Assembly: GCF_008011855.1 (NCBI RefSeq)
Contig: NZ_VOUX01000006.1
Location: forward strand, 1-64,000
DNA length: 64,000 nt
Direction: 5' to 3'
DNA from: Serratia bockelmannii
GTDB taxonomy: Bacteria; Pseudomonadota; Gammaproteobacteria; Enterobacterales; Enterobacteriaceae
A model generated the notes under the pieces. It had not been told where the DNA came from. It saw nothing but the letters and a program-made list of their open reading frames with translations, and ran no database searches. Positions within the stretch are counted from its first letter, which is position 1. Each line of letters starts with the position of its first letter. Below are positions 7,770 through 19,785 of the stretch, piece after piece. The translations under genes and the position numbers were made by a program.

Positions 7770-9167
7770 TCAGAAGGTCACCACCGTTTTCAACGCCGTC
7801 ACCCAGGCGTCCTGCGTCTCGCTGACGCCCGCCGGGTGATGCCAGTACTGCAGGCCCGGCTGCAGCTGTAGCCACGGCGTGACGTTAACGCGGTAATACA
7901 GCTCCGCCGTCACCGAGTGGCCCGGCACTGGCCGGTAGTTCGGATCGTGATAATCACTGATGCCGCTCATCTGGTTGAGATACCGCTGATTGTCTTTATA
8001 GCGGTCGCTCAGTTTCACCACCGAGACGCCGAGCCCCAGCCAGTCGTCCGGCCGCGCATCGAACAGCCCGTGATAGCGAATGCCGGTCGAGGTAGACCAG
8101 TGCAGGTAGTTACTGCGCTGATCTCCCAGCCCCAGGCTGTAAAACACGCTCAAGCCGCGGTTGACGTCATCCGCATGGCGCGTCACCTGCTGGTTGAAAC
8201 CGGTATACAGGAACCAGGTGCGATCGTGGTTGCGATAGCCCTGCGGATCGCTGGCGCCCGGCCCGCCGGACACCCCTTCATAAAGATCGCTCTGGCGCGC
8301 GTTGGTGAACAGCACGCCCAGGTTATACACCCCCGGCAGCTGGTTGACGGCGTGGGTTTTCAGCTCCAGCTCCATCGGCAACAGGAAGCCTTTGCTGCCC
8401 TTGGTGGACCAACTCCAGGCGTGGCTGCGGCTGGGGGCGCTCGGGTTCTGCTCCATCACCCCGCCCTTGAGCGTCAGGCCATCGGTCAGCTTGTACTGCA
8501 GCGTGGTGCCCCAGTAATGCACGTTCCAGTTGTACCAGGTCAACGAGTTGGCGGACTTGCCGCCGCACAGCGTCAGCGTCTGAAAATCGCAGGGGATGAT
8601 CTGATCGAAATCCTGCACCTTGTTCATCATGCCGATGCGCCACTGCAGCCGGCTGTCGAGGAAAGAACGGCTGAAGGTCAACCAACCCAGCCGGGTAATC
8701 GACTGTCCGCCATAGCTCTCTTGCGACAGATCGGTCAGGCCGACGCGCGGATCCTGCAGCCGATCGCGGGTCAGGTTGTTGTCATGGTTGCGGTTGACGA
8801 TATTGCCTTCGATCGCCGCGTCCGGAATGCCGGTCAGCGCCTGCAAATCCTGGCTGAAGGTCAGCGAAAATTGGTCGATATACGACGCCTGTTTATCGTG
8901 GTTGTAACCGCCGCCGGCGTTATACGACAGCTGGCTGAGGTAGCCGAGGTTATAGTGGAAGCCATGATCCTCCAGGATCGGCCTGATCCCCAACATATCC
9001 CCCAACAGCCCAGGCTGCGGCGGTTCAAAACCGAGCGCCACCCCTTCCCATTTGGCGGTGGGGGCTTCGACATCCTTGCCGGTTTGCAGCGTTTCCGCCT
9101 GCGCCTGGCTGCACCACAGCGCCAGCGCCGCCAGCGTCATGGAACGAGGTAATAAGCTTTTCATCAT
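7770..9167 (-). CDS. OprB-type carbohydrate-selective outer-membrane porin
   Basis: About 465 residues. A signal peptide ends at SQAQA, followed by a beta-barrel rich in aromatic and alternating residues ending in Phe (TALKTVVTF). Typical OprB features include an N-terminal GIRPILEDHGFHYNLGY segment, Gly-rich YNAGGGYNHD and GWLTFSRSF. OprB porins admit sugars passively across the outer membrane. As third gene after bglF and a 6-phospho-beta-glucosidase it takes the place of E. coli bglH and probably admits aryl-beta-glucosides or cellobiose. The start at MMKSLL (9167) is chosen because GGAG lies 10 nt upstream; an upstream start at 9185 lacks a ribosome site. Confidence 0.85.
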   Translation of the reverse strand: MMKSLLPRSMTLAALALWCSQAQAETLQTGKDVEAPTAKWEGVALGFEPPQPGLLGDMLGIRPILEDHGFHYNLGYLSQLSYNAGGGYNHDKQASYIDQFSLTFSQDLQALTGIPDAAIEGNIVNRNHDNNLTRDRLQDPRVGLTDLSQESYGGQSITRLGWLTFSRSFLDSRLQWRIGMMNKVQDFDQIIPCDFQTLTLCGGKSANSLTWYNWNVHYWGTTLQYKLTDGLTLKGGVMEQNPSAPSRSHAWSWSTKGSKGFLLPMELELKTHAVNQLPGVYNLGVLFTNARQSDLYEGVSGGPGASDPQGYRNHDRTWFLYTGFNQQVTRHADDVNRGLSVFYSLGLGDQRSNYLHWSTSTGIRYHGLFDARPDDWLGLGVSVVKLSDRYKDNQRYLNQMSGISDYHDPNYRPVPGHSVTAELYYRVNVTPWLQLQPGLQYWHHPAGVSETQDAWVTALKTVVTF

Positions 9168-9256
9168 TATTATATTTCTCCGCATAACGGCTGACTGCGG
9201 GCAACAGCATTCCCTGGGAGAGAATTTCCCATCATGAACAGCAGCGAATAAGGTTA

Positions 9257-9283
9257 ATGCCCGGCGCCTGCCGCCGGGCTTAG
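9257..9283 (-). other. Intercistronic GC hairpin between bglA-like and oprB-like genes
   Basis: GCCCGGCG/CGCCGGGC forms a strong stem in the gap after the glucosidase gene, with no T-run. It may stabilise upstream mRNA or reduce read-through into the porin gene. Confidence 0.4.
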
Positions 9284-9285
9284 AG

Positions 9286-12699
<3,414 letters not shown>

Positions 12700-12704
<5 letters not shown>

Positions 12705-12727
12705 TGCCTGCCGCAGCAGTAACAACC
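12700..12727 (-). promoter_or_regulatory. BglG-type ribonucleic antiterminator (RAT)
   Basis: The minus strand begins GGTTGTTACTGC and ends GGCAGGCAAAACC, closely matching the RAT consensus bound by BglG/LicT-family antiterminators. Its 3' end overlaps the upper strand of the leader terminator by 5 nt, so protein binding would disrupt the terminator. The expected BglG-like protein is not encoded in the window. Confidence 0.88.
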
Positions 12728-12826
12728 CTAAATCGGTTGAGCTATGACGTTAACACCGTGGATTTTGCCGGGGCAAGGCTTTGCGCCGGCAAATTGCCGA
12801 ACTGTGATCGCGAGGGCAAAACGGCC

Positions 12827-13585
12827 TCAATGCGCGAAATAATGCATGCCGCCATCTACCGGGATCACCGCGCCGGTGATATATCGCGCGAGCGGGGAAC
12901 AAAGAAACGCCGCCAGATAGGCCATATCTTCCGGTTCGCCGAAGTAGCCAATCGGGATATGTTGCGCAATGAACGCCCGGCGCGCTTCATCGCAAGCGTA
13001 TAAGCGCTCGCGGATCTGTTCACTGTTGATGCGCCCCGGCTGTAACGTATTGACGGTAATCCCCTGCGCAGCCACGTCGCTGGCCAATCCTTTGGCCCAC
13101 AGATGCAGCGCGCCCTTGGCGGCGCTGGCGGCGCTCAGGCTGCGCGGCTCCATCGATCCGCTGATATTGATCACCCGGCCCCAGCCTTGCGCCTGCATGG
13201 CCGGCAACAGCGCCTGAGTCAACCGCCGGGCCGGTGTGAAGTTCAAAGCAAAGGCGTCATCCCAGCTGCGATCGCTGTCGTTCAGCGTCGTGGGGTGAAA
13301 CGCACCGACCGCGTTGATCAGAATATCGACTGTCCCCGCCTGGCGCAGCGCCTGCGCCGCCAGCTGGGTTATCGCGTCGGGGTCGGTCACGTCTGCAACG
13401 GCTACCCACGGGCGCACCGCCCCTTGCCGTTCAACCTCATCCGCCAGCGCCTGCAGCCGATCACCGCGTCGTGCGGTAGCCACCACCTTGACCCCTTGAG
13501 CAGCCAATACCCTGACCATGCCGGCACCGATCCCTTCGCTGGCGCCCGTGACCAATGCCGTACGGTGTTGCAACTGTAGATTCAT
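12827..13585 (-). CDS. Short-chain dehydrogenase/reductase family protein lacking the catalytic Tyr
   Basis: 252 residues. The Rossmann motif TGASEGIG lies at about 14-21, NAG appears as NAVG, and the serine region is INISGSMEPR. Where classical SDRs have YxxxK, this protein reads SAASAAKGAL: the lysine is kept but the tyrosine position is alanine. It may use another acid/base, be a non-classical subgroup, or be inactive. The C-terminal PVDGGMHYFAH is typical of Fabg-like SDRs. A LysR-type gene is transcribed divergently 114 bp away and probably regulates it. Substrate unknown. Confidence 0.85.
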   Translation of the reverse strand: MNLQLQHRTALVTGASEGIGAGMVRVLAAQGVKVVATARRGDRLQALADEVERQGAVRPWVAVADVTDPDAITQLAAQALRQAGTVDILINAVGAFHPTTLNDSDRSWDDAFALNFTPARRLTQALLPAMQAQGWGRVINISGSMEPRSLSAASAAKGALHLWAKGLASDVAAQGITVNTLQPGRINSEQIRERLYACDEARRAFIAQHIPIGYFGEPEDMAYLAAFLCSPLARYITGAVIPVDGGMHYFAH

Positions 13586-13699
13586 AAGAAAACCTAACCT
13601 AATTTTTCGGTTTTAAAGGGAACGTTCACACATTGAATCACGGCGCGCTCTGTGTGAATATTCCTGAAAATTACGTCGATACCGTGCAGGAATTCACTG

Positions 13700-14563
13700 A
13701 TGTTTGACTGGCAGGATTTAAAACACTTCGTGGCGCTGGCGCGTACCGGTTCCTTGTCGGCGGCAGCGCGGGAGCTGGGTTGCGATCACGCCACCGTCGG
13801 GCGACGCGTAGCGGCGCTGGAACAGGCGCTCGGCCTGCGTTTGATCGTGCGTCGGCCACGCAACACGCCCTTGACCCAGGACGGGCAGGCGATTGCCGGG
13901 CTGGCGGCGGAGATCGAGGCGCAAAGCCAGGCTATTGCCCGCCATGCGCGCAGCGCCGGCGCAACGCCACAGGCCGGGGTGCGCATCAGTGCGCCGCCGT
14001 CGATCGCCGCGCATATTCTCGCGCCGCGCATTGCCGCATTTAACCAGGCTTTTCCACAGATCGTCGTCACGCTGTCGGGTGAATCGGCGCTCGCCGAGCT
14101 GGATCGCGGCGAAGCCGACATCGCCGTGCGCATGGTGCGCCCACAGCAACCGGAGCTGTTGACGCAGCGCATCGGCATGATGCGCTACGCGCTGTATGCC
14201 GCACCGGAGCACGCGGCTCTGCCCGACGCGGCGCGCCGCTTTCTCGCCTATGACCATCACTATCGGCAGCAGCCGCATCAGCAATGGTTGGTGCAGCTGT
14301 TGCAGGGGCGTCCGGTGGTCTTTCAGGCCAGCGATCTGTTTTCACTGCAACAGGCGGCGCGTTCAGGGCTGGGCGCCGCCGTTTTGCCGACGTTCGTCGC
14401 CGATGGCGATCCGGATCTGGTCGCATTGCCAACGGCCAACGCCGCGCCAACGCGTGAGCTTTGGCTGGTGACGTATCCCGATTTAGCGCGCACCGCAGCC
14501 GTGCGTGCGGTGATGAATTTCCTGGTCGAAACGCTCGGCACAACGTGCCCATTACCGGCATAA
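13700..14563 (+). CDS. LysR-family transcriptional regulator
   Basis: 287 residues. The N-terminal HTH (DLKHFVALARTGSLSAAARELGCDHATVGRRVAALEQ, about 5-42) is followed by a type-2 periplasmic-binding-like effector domain starting near residue 90 (GVRISAPPSIAAHILAPRI). It is divergent from the SDR gene, the usual arrangement for a LysR regulator and its target. Effector unknown. Confidence 0.9.
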   Translation: MFDWQDLKHFVALARTGSLSAAARELGCDHATVGRRVAALEQALGLRLIVRRPRNTPLTQDGQAIAGLAAEIEAQSQAIARHARSAGATPQAGVRISAPPSIAAHILAPRIAAFNQAFPQIVVTLSGESALAELDRGEADIAVRMVRPQQPELLTQRIGMMRYALYAAPEHAALPDAARRFLAYDHHYRQQPHQQWLVQLLQGRPVVFQASDLFSLQQAARSGLGAAVLPTFVADGDPDLVALPTANAAPTRELWLVTYPDLARTAAVRAVMNFLVETLGTTCPLPA

Positions 14564-14644
14564 AGCATCAGAATGACTAATATAAATACTGGACAAAAGT
14601 CACGCAGGGGATTATTACTGGTCAACGCTTAATCGAGAGTAGGG

Positions 14645-15406
14645 ATGGCAGTCACCATGGTGTTGCGTACTGATGTAGGACGGATTCTGATCACCGGCGC
14701 CGGCGGCCGGGTAGCCACGGCGTTTCGTCAGGCGATGGGCGATCGCTACCCGCTACGGTTGGCGGAACGGGATGTCAGCCTGCTGCGCGATCGGCAGCCC
14801 GGCGACGAAGTCATCAGCTTCAACATCGCCGATCTCGACGCCTGCCGCGCGGCCTGCGCCAATATCGACACCGTGTTGCATCTGGCGGCCGATCCCTCCC
14901 CCGATGCCGACTTCTGCGGTTCGTTGATGGACAACAACATTCTGGGCACCTTCAATATCTTCCGCGCGGCGAAAGACGCCGGCTGCCGCCGGGTGGTGTT
15001 CGCCAGCAGCGCGCAGGCGGTGGAAGGCTATCCGCTCGACTATCAAATCCGCCCGGATGACGCACCAAAGCCGAAAAACCTGTACGGCGCCAGCAAGGCC
15101 TTCGGCGAAGGCATCGCCGCCTACTTCGCCCATCAGGAAGGGCTTTCCGCCCTGTCGGTGCGCATCGCCAACTTCACCACCCTGAGCCGGGGCGAACAGC
15201 TTAGCGCCCGCGACATGAGCGCTTTTCTCAGCCATCGCGACGCCGCCGATCTGCTGGAGCGCTGCATTCGTGTCGAAGGGGTGCAATATGCGGTGGTGCA
15301 CGGGGTTTCCAACAACCGCTACAAACGTTTATCGCTGGAAGAGACCCGACGCCTGCTCGGCTACGCCCCGCAGGACGATGCGTTCAGCCTGCTGGGCTTT
15401 GAGTGA
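14645..15406 (+). CDS. NAD(P)-dependent epimerase/dehydratase (extended SDR)
   Basis: 253 residues. The N-terminal ILITGAGGRVATAF is a TGxxGxxA-type nucleotide-binding motif, followed by LHLAADPSPDADF, the serine motif VVFASSAQAVEGY and catalytic YGASK. It resembles uronate-dehydrogenase-like epimerases, but the substrate cannot be read from sequence. Two ATGs are possible (14645 and 14657); GAGAG precedes the first and AGGGATGG the second. It follows the LysR gene by 81 bp in the same direction. Confidence 0.82.
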   Translation: MAVTMVLRTDVGRILITGAGGRVATAFRQAMGDRYPLRLAERDVSLLRDRQPGDEVISFNIADLDACRAACANIDTVLHLAADPSPDADFCGSLMDNNILGTFNIFRAAKDAGCRRVVFASSAQAVEGYPLDYQIRPDDAPKPKNLYGASKAFGEGIAAYFAHQEGLSALSVRIANFTTLSRGEQLSARDMSAFLSHRDAADLLERCIRVEGVQYAVVHGVSNNRYKRLSLEETRRLLGYAPQDDAFSLLGFE

Positions 15407-15430
15407 GCACGGCGGAGAGTTCCGCCGTGC
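15407..15430. terminator. Hairpin between convergent epimerase and ydhP genes
   Basis: A 10-bp perfect stem (GCACGGCGGA/TCCGCCGTGC) with a GAGT tetraloop directly follows the epimerase stop and lies 10 bp from the ydhP stop. There is no T-run on either strand; it probably acts as a shared terminator or mRNA 3' stabiliser. Confidence 0.6.
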
Positions 15431-15439
15431 AGGTACAAC

Positions 15440-16606
15440 TTAGTTGCTGGCGTAGGCCACTTTTTCGGCCTGACGGTGGGTGAACAGCACCAGCAGCAAC
15501 GCCAATCCGGCAATAATTGCGCCCATCACCGGCACGAAGCTGTATCCCAGCCCGGCGGAGACCACCGCGCCACCGGCGGCGGCGCCCAGCGCATTGCCCA
15601 GGTTAAAGGCACCGATGTTGACCGAGGACGACAGGCCCGGCGCTTCGCTGGCGACACGCATCACGCGCATCTGCAGCGGCGGCACCACGGCAAAGGTCGC
15701 CGCGCCCCAAATCACCATGCTGACTGCCGCGCCGATTTCACTGCGCGCCAGGAACGGGATCACCAGCATAATGACCACCAACAGCAGCAAGAAGCCCTTC
15801 AGCGTCGCGCTCTCGGAACGGTCGGCGAATTTGCCGCCCAGGTAGTTGCCGATGGAGAAACCGACGCCGATCAACACCAGCATGGACGTCACGAACAGCG
15901 GCGTCGCATCGGTGATGTGCTGCAATACCGGCGAGATATAGGTATAGAGCGTGAACATCGCGCCCGCGCCCAGCACGGTCGTCAGCAAGGCGGACAGCAC
16001 CTGCGGGCGTACCAATACCGACAGTTCGCGCTTCACATCCGGGCGCGCGCCGGCGCTGCCTTTCGGTAACGAGAACCACAGCCCCAACATGGCGATCACC
16101 CCTAACCCTGCGGTGGCCAGGAACGACATGCGCCAGCCGATGGTTTCACCCAGCCAGGTCGCGGCAGGCACCCCGCCGATATTGGCGATGGTCAAGCCCA
16201 TAAACATGGTCGCCACGGCGCTGGCCTGTTTCTCCTTCGGCACCACGCTGGCAGCTACCACGGAACCGAGACCAAAGAACGCGCCGTGGTTCAGGCTGGT
16301 GATGATGCGCGACAGCATCAGGGTGGTGTAGTCAGGCGCAATGGCCGACAGCACGTTACCCAGGGTAAAGATCGCCATCAGGAAGATCAGCGCGCTTCTG
16401 CGCGCCCGGTGCGAGAGCAGCAGCGTCATCAGCGGTGCACCGACCATCACGCCAACGGCGTAGGCGCTGATCAACATGCCGGCCATCGGGATGGAGACAT
16501 CCACCCCTTTGGCGATCGTCGGCAGCAACCCCATCGGGGAAAACTCGGTCGTGCCGATGCCGAACGCCCCCACCGCCAGGGCTAATAAGGGAAAGTTAAT
16601 TTTCAT
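15440..16606 (-). CDS. ydhP: Inner-membrane MFS transporter YdhP
   Basis: 388 residues, 12 predicted membrane segments. It is nearly collinear with E. coli YdhP (389 aa), for example FGIGTTEFSPMGLLP, LISAYAVGVMVGAPLMTLLLSHRARRS and VPPLQMRVMRVASEAPGLSSS. It belongs to the DHA1 (arabinose-efflux/SotB-like) group; substrates are poorly defined. It is transcribed away from the old-yellow-enzyme gene across a 379-bp intergenic region. Confidence 0.93.
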   Translation of the reverse strand: MKINFPLLALAVGAFGIGTTEFSPMGLLPTIAKGVDVSIPMAGMLISAYAVGVMVGAPLMTLLLSHRARRSALIFLMAIFTLGNVLSAIAPDYTTLMLSRIITSLNHGAFFGLGSVVAASVVPKEKQASAVATMFMGLTIANIGGVPAATWLGETIGWRMSFLATAGLGVIAMLGLWFSLPKGSAGARPDVKRELSVLVRPQVLSALLTTVLGAGAMFTLYTYISPVLQHITDATPLFVTSMLVLIGVGFSIGNYLGGKFADRSESATLKGFLLLLVVIMLVIPFLARSEIGAAVSMVIWGAATFAVVPPLQMRVMRVASEAPGLSSSVNIGAFNLGNALGAAAGGAVVSAGLGYSFVPVMGAIIAGLALLLVLFTHRQAEKVAYASN

Positions 16607-16985
16607 TCAACAACTCCGGTTAACCGCTGCCGAAGCGCGGGAAAGTTAAGATGCCAAAAGTATGACATTGATCACACCAAAGATAAGCAGGCAGTAGGCT
16701 AAAAGACTTTTGCGATTTTGTTAAAAATCGTGGGGAAAAACAGCCGCCGACTCTATCTCAGCAATGCGCCGACAAGCAATAGCCGCCGTCGCCCGAGCGC
16801 ACATCGGGTTCATTCGCATCACCTGCGCAAGCCGCCATACCGACCCATCGGCGGCCGCCGCAACTATTGAACACAGAGCAAAAGTGTTTTGTTATTGTGC
16901 GCGTTTTTAGAATTAAACGACGAAATATAATGGCCTCAGTAAAACATCAATGCCCTACGACCTAATTCACATAGAGGGAAGCGCC
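16607..16985. other. Divergent intergenic region ydhP / OYE gene
   Basis: The 379 bp contain no convincing ORF. On the plus strand a TATAAT lies at 16926-16931, about 55 bp before the OYE ATG, and is a candidate -10 box without a clear -35. The part near 16660-16740 is AT-richer and likely holds the ydhP promoter. No operator palindrome was recognised. Confidence 0.5.
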
Positions 16986-18086
16986 ATGCTTTTTGACTCG
17001 TATTCTTTAAACGGTTTATCGCTGAACAATCGCATCGTCATGCCGCCAATGACCCGCTCTCGGGCCGGCGCCGGCGACGTCGCCACCGACATGATGGCTG
17101 AATATTATGCCCAGCGCGCCAGCGCCGGGCTGATCGTCAGTGAAGGCACGCAGATCAGCCAGCAGGGCCAGGGTTATGCCTGGACACCCGGCATTTACTC
17201 CCCGGAACACATCGCCGGTTGGAAAAAAGTGACCGACGCCGTACATCAGGCCGGCGGCAAGATCTTCGCGCAGCTTTGGCACGTCGGCCGCGTGTCGCAT
17301 ACCATTTTACAGCCTGGCCACGCCGCGCCGGTCTCCTCCTCCGCCATCCAGGCCGACGGGGTCAAGGTGTTCGTGGATGTCGAAGGTCGCGGGCCGGAAC
17401 ATGGCGTGGGTGAAATGGTGCAGCACTCCGCACCGCGCGCCTTAACGCGGGAAGAAATTCCGGCGATCGTTAACGACTACGCTCAAGCGGCACGCAACGC
17501 TATCGCCGCCGGTTTCGACGGCGTAGAGCTGCACGGTGCGAATGGTTATCTGATCAATCAGTTTATCGACTCGCGGGAAAACCAGCGCGACGACGAATAC
17601 GGCGGTTCACTGCAAAATCGCCTGCGTTTCCTGCGGGAAGTCGCGCAGGCGGTAGCGGATGCCATCGGCAAAGAGAAACTGGGCGTGCGCCTGGCGCCGC
17701 TGACCACCCTGATGGGCTCGCAGGACGATACCCCGGAAGCCACCTATCTGGCAGCGGCCAGCGTGCTGAACGATATCGGCGCCGCTTACATTCACATCGC
17801 CGAAGCGGACTGGGATGATGCCCCGGTGATGCCGGCAGCGTTCAAAGAATCGCTGCGCCTGATTTTCCGCGGCACGCTGATTTACTCGGGCAAATACACG
17901 CGTGAACGCGCTGAAGAAGCGCTGGCCAAAGGCTGGGCGGATCTGATCGGCTTCGGTCGCCCGTTCATCGCCAACCCGGATCTGCCCCACCGCCTGCAAC
18001 ACGGGCTGGCGCTGAATGCGCCAATCAAAGAGAAATTCTTCGGCGGCAGCCGGGAAGGCTACACCGATTACCCGACGATCGGATAA
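16986..18086 (+). CDS. Old yellow enzyme family FMN-dependent alkene reductase (NemA-like)
   Basis: 366 residues from the ATG at 16986, which has GAGGGAAG 5 nt upstream. TIM-barrel OYE motifs: MPPMTRSRA, AQLWHVGR, the substrate-binding pair His183/Asn186 in GVELHGANGYL, SRENQRDDEYGGSLQNR, and phosphate-binding FGRPFIANPDLP. These enzymes use NAD(P)H to reduce activated C=C bonds, N-ethylmaleimide and nitrate esters. Similarity and length suggest the NemA group, though in E. coli nemA lies in nemRA-gloA and here it is alone and divergent from ydhP. Confidence 0.9.
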   Translation: MLFDSYSLNGLSLNNRIVMPPMTRSRAGAGDVATDMMAEYYAQRASAGLIVSEGTQISQQGQGYAWTPGIYSPEHIAGWKKVTDAVHQAGGKIFAQLWHVGRVSHTILQPGHAAPVSSSAIQADGVKVFVDVEGRGPEHGVGEMVQHSAPRALTREEIPAIVNDYAQAARNAIAAGFDGVELHGANGYLINQFIDSRENQRDDEYGGSLQNRLRFLREVAQAVADAIGKEKLGVRLAPLTTLMGSQDDTPEATYLAAASVLNDIGAAYIHIAEADWDDAPVMPAAFKESLRLIFRGTLIYSGKYTRERAEEALAKGWADLIGFGRPFIANPDLPHRLQHGLALNAPIKEKFFGGSREGYTDYPTIG

Positions 18087-18097
18087 CGATTGCCGAC

Positions 18098-18126
18098 AAC
18101 GCCGGCTCAAGCCGGCGTTATTTTTT
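18098..18126 (+). terminator. Rho-independent terminator of the OYE gene
   Basis: The stem AACGCCGGCT/AGCCGGCGTT is followed by ATTTTTTC. It overlaps the stop codon of the convergent nucleotidyltransferase gene (18118). Confidence 0.85.
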
Positions 18127-18861
18127 CTGTGCTTCGATCCAGTCGAGAAATCGCATCATTCTGTCGCTAAAATCCGCGTCATTCGCCTCTCCCACCGCGT
18201 GCGCTAACCAATAGTCCATTTCATCTCGCTGCTCTGCATAAAGCGCCAACAGCTGTTCGGCATAGTCGGTTAACGTTATCGGCCAGAACGGGCTTCCCTC
18301 GGCGCGCAGCATATTGGTGGCTCGGATCAGTTTTCTGGCCGCTTCGCGCTTTAAGCGCCTCTCATCCGATACCGTCCTGGCCTGCAGCAGTTGCTCCCGA
18401 TAACGCGCCAATACGCGGGGCAAATCGGCATTGACCGCCAACGCGATGCGCCGATCGGGCTGAAACAGCGGAAAAGCGGCGGACAGGTCTTCGCCCCACA
18501 GGCAGCGGCAGTGATGCTTCAGCCAAAATCCCCAGGAATCGTGATGCTCCGGCGCCAACGCCTCATCAACGCTGCCGATATCAAAGTCGACCTTGCTCAC
18601 GATCCGCTGCTCCAGCTGAAAGGCTTGCCGCCACGCCTCAAGGCGCTGTAACGCCTCACTATCGGCTGGCTTGTTGAGCAACAGCGTGATGTCCAGATCG
18701 GACACGCCGGGAAGGGCTTCGCCACGCGCGACGCTGCCGTAGAGGTAAATGCTGTGGATGAGTGCCGGGAATTGGCGTGGCAGCCCCGCCGTCAGCGCTT
18801 CCAGCAGCGGGATAAAAGCCCGCTGCAGCGGAAATGCCGCCACCGTGGGAATCAGCGCCAC
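18118..18861 (-). CDS. Nucleotidyltransferase-domain protein
   Basis: 247 residues. The N-terminal Pol-beta-type nucleotidyltransferase core has YLYGSVARGEALPGVSDLDITLLLNK (about 41-66), with the GS motif and metal-binding D-x-D, and a third candidate acidic residue in KVDFDIGSVDE. The C-terminal 120 residues are helical, as in aminoglycoside adenylyltransferases (ANT families), though no specific resistance motif was recognised. It could be a housekeeping or cryptic nucleotidyltransferase. The gene starts 1 nt after the stop of the upstream Mpo1-like gene, so the two form an operon. Confidence 0.75.
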   Translation of the reverse strand: MALIPTVAAFPLQRAFIPLLEALTAGLPRQFPALIHSIYLYGSVARGEALPGVSDLDITLLLNKPADSEALQRLEAWRQAFQLEQRIVSKVDFDIGSVDEALAPEHHDSWGFWLKHHCRCLWGEDLSAAFPLFQPDRRIALAVNADLPRVLARYREQLLQARTVSDERRLKREAARKLIRATNMLRAEGSPFWPITLTDYAEQLLALYAEQRDEMDYWLAHAVGEANDADFSDRMMRFLDWIEAQKK

Positions 18862-18862
18862 C

Positions 18863-19375
18863 TCATGCCCTCCCGTTGCGCACTTTGCCCGAGCGCATTT
18901 CGATGTTCCGCTGCAGTTCGCGCAGCCCGCCGGCCAGGAAGCAAGCTTCCGCCAGCACGAACAGCGGGCCGATGATCAGGCCCGTCACGTCATCCATAAA
19001 CGCCGGTTTTCGTCCCTCCCAGAAATGCCCGACAAACTGAAACAGCCAGCCGATGACGAAGCCGCCGATGCCGACGCTCAGCCACGCCGCCGTCGACAGC
19101 GACGCCACCCAGGCGCCGACCCCGAGGCACAGCAGCAGCAACGCCAACATCATGACGCCAAGGCGCAGGCTCAGCCGCAGGTAATAGAGAGCCGAAACGA
19201 TAACCACCGCGCAGGCCGGCGAGAACGGCAGCCACCCCGCACCCCATGCCGGCCGGGAGAGCAGCGTCAGCAGGCTGACGACGATCAGGGGGATGCCGAT
19301 AAAGTGCGTGACGATATTGCGCGCATCACGATGATAGGCGGCGTAAGCGGCAAGTTGATCTTCCAGACTTCGCAT
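18863..19375 (-). CDS. Mpo1-like (DUF962) membrane protein
   Basis: 170 residues, four to five hydrophobic segments. The N-terminal YHRDARNIVTHFIGIPLIV and internal QFVGHFWEGRKPAFMDD carry the conserved His residues of the Mpo1/YGL010w family. Yeast Mpo1 is an Fe(II)-dependent dioxygenase acting on 2-hydroxy fatty acids; bacterial members are uncharacterised. It is first in a two-gene operon with the nucleotidyltransferase gene. In the uninterrupted chromosome it would have neighboured the usp gene now at 32.8 kb. Confidence 0.85.
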   Translation of the reverse strand: MRSLEDQLAAYAAYHRDARNIVTHFIGIPLIVVSLLTLLSRPAWGAGWLPFSPACAVVIVSALYYLRLSLRLGVMMLALLLLCLGVGAWVASLSTAAWLSVGIGGFVIGWLFQFVGHFWEGRKPAFMDDVTGLIIGPLFVLAEACFLAGGLRELQRNIEMRSGKVRNGRA

Positions 19376-19444
19376 GTTGACCTCCGGTATGTACGGCCTT
19401 CGTCGCCGAACGCGCGCAGCCGCATGCGGCTGCCCTTACCCATA

Positions 19445-19498
19445 GCTTAGCGCGGGATCACCAATACCGGTTGGCCAATCTCATCCAGCAGGCCGCGC
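19445..19498. repeat. Left 54-bp direct repeat flanking the tad island
   Basis: Identical over 54 bp to 32770-32823, which is the last 17 codons and stop of the usp gene. Read on the minus strand it encodes the same C-terminal end (GLLDEIGQPVLVIPR, stop) with no usp gene attached. It brackets the tad locus like an attL or duplication end. Confidence 0.95.
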
Positions 19499-19785
19499 CT
19501 ATCTGCCAGAATTATAGAAAGCAATAGAGGTAGATGGATAATATAAAATATAAAATAAAACATCCAAAAACACTAACAAGAAAAAATATCCTCTAAGATA
19601 AAACACACCGCCCGCCTTGTTTTATCTTAAAAAAAATATTATTTATAATAATAATAAAATTAAAATTAAAAACATATCAAACATACCGATTAATATAAAA
19701 TAAAATATAAATAAAAAAACTTAAATTAGTATTTACAATAAAAAACAGGATTGTATTATAAGAAGTCACAGTCAAGGAAGGTGTC
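19499..19785. other. AT-rich left edge of the tad island
   Basis: The 287 bp are extremely AT-rich, with long A/T runs and no credible ORF, directly inside the left direct repeat and upstream of the regulator gene. This composition is typical of H-NS-bound regulatory DNA on acquired islands. Several TATAAT-like sequences occur; no single promoter can be picked with confidence. Confidence 0.6.

Noticed and set aside
18118-18861. Aminoglycoside resistance gene call for the nucleotidyltransferase
   Set aside because: Only the general nucleotidyltransferase motif is visible; no ANT subtype signature, so no resistance claim is made.
19499-19785. AT-rich stretch as a replication origin
   Set aside because: No DnaA boxes or iterons were seen; the island-edge explanation is simpler.
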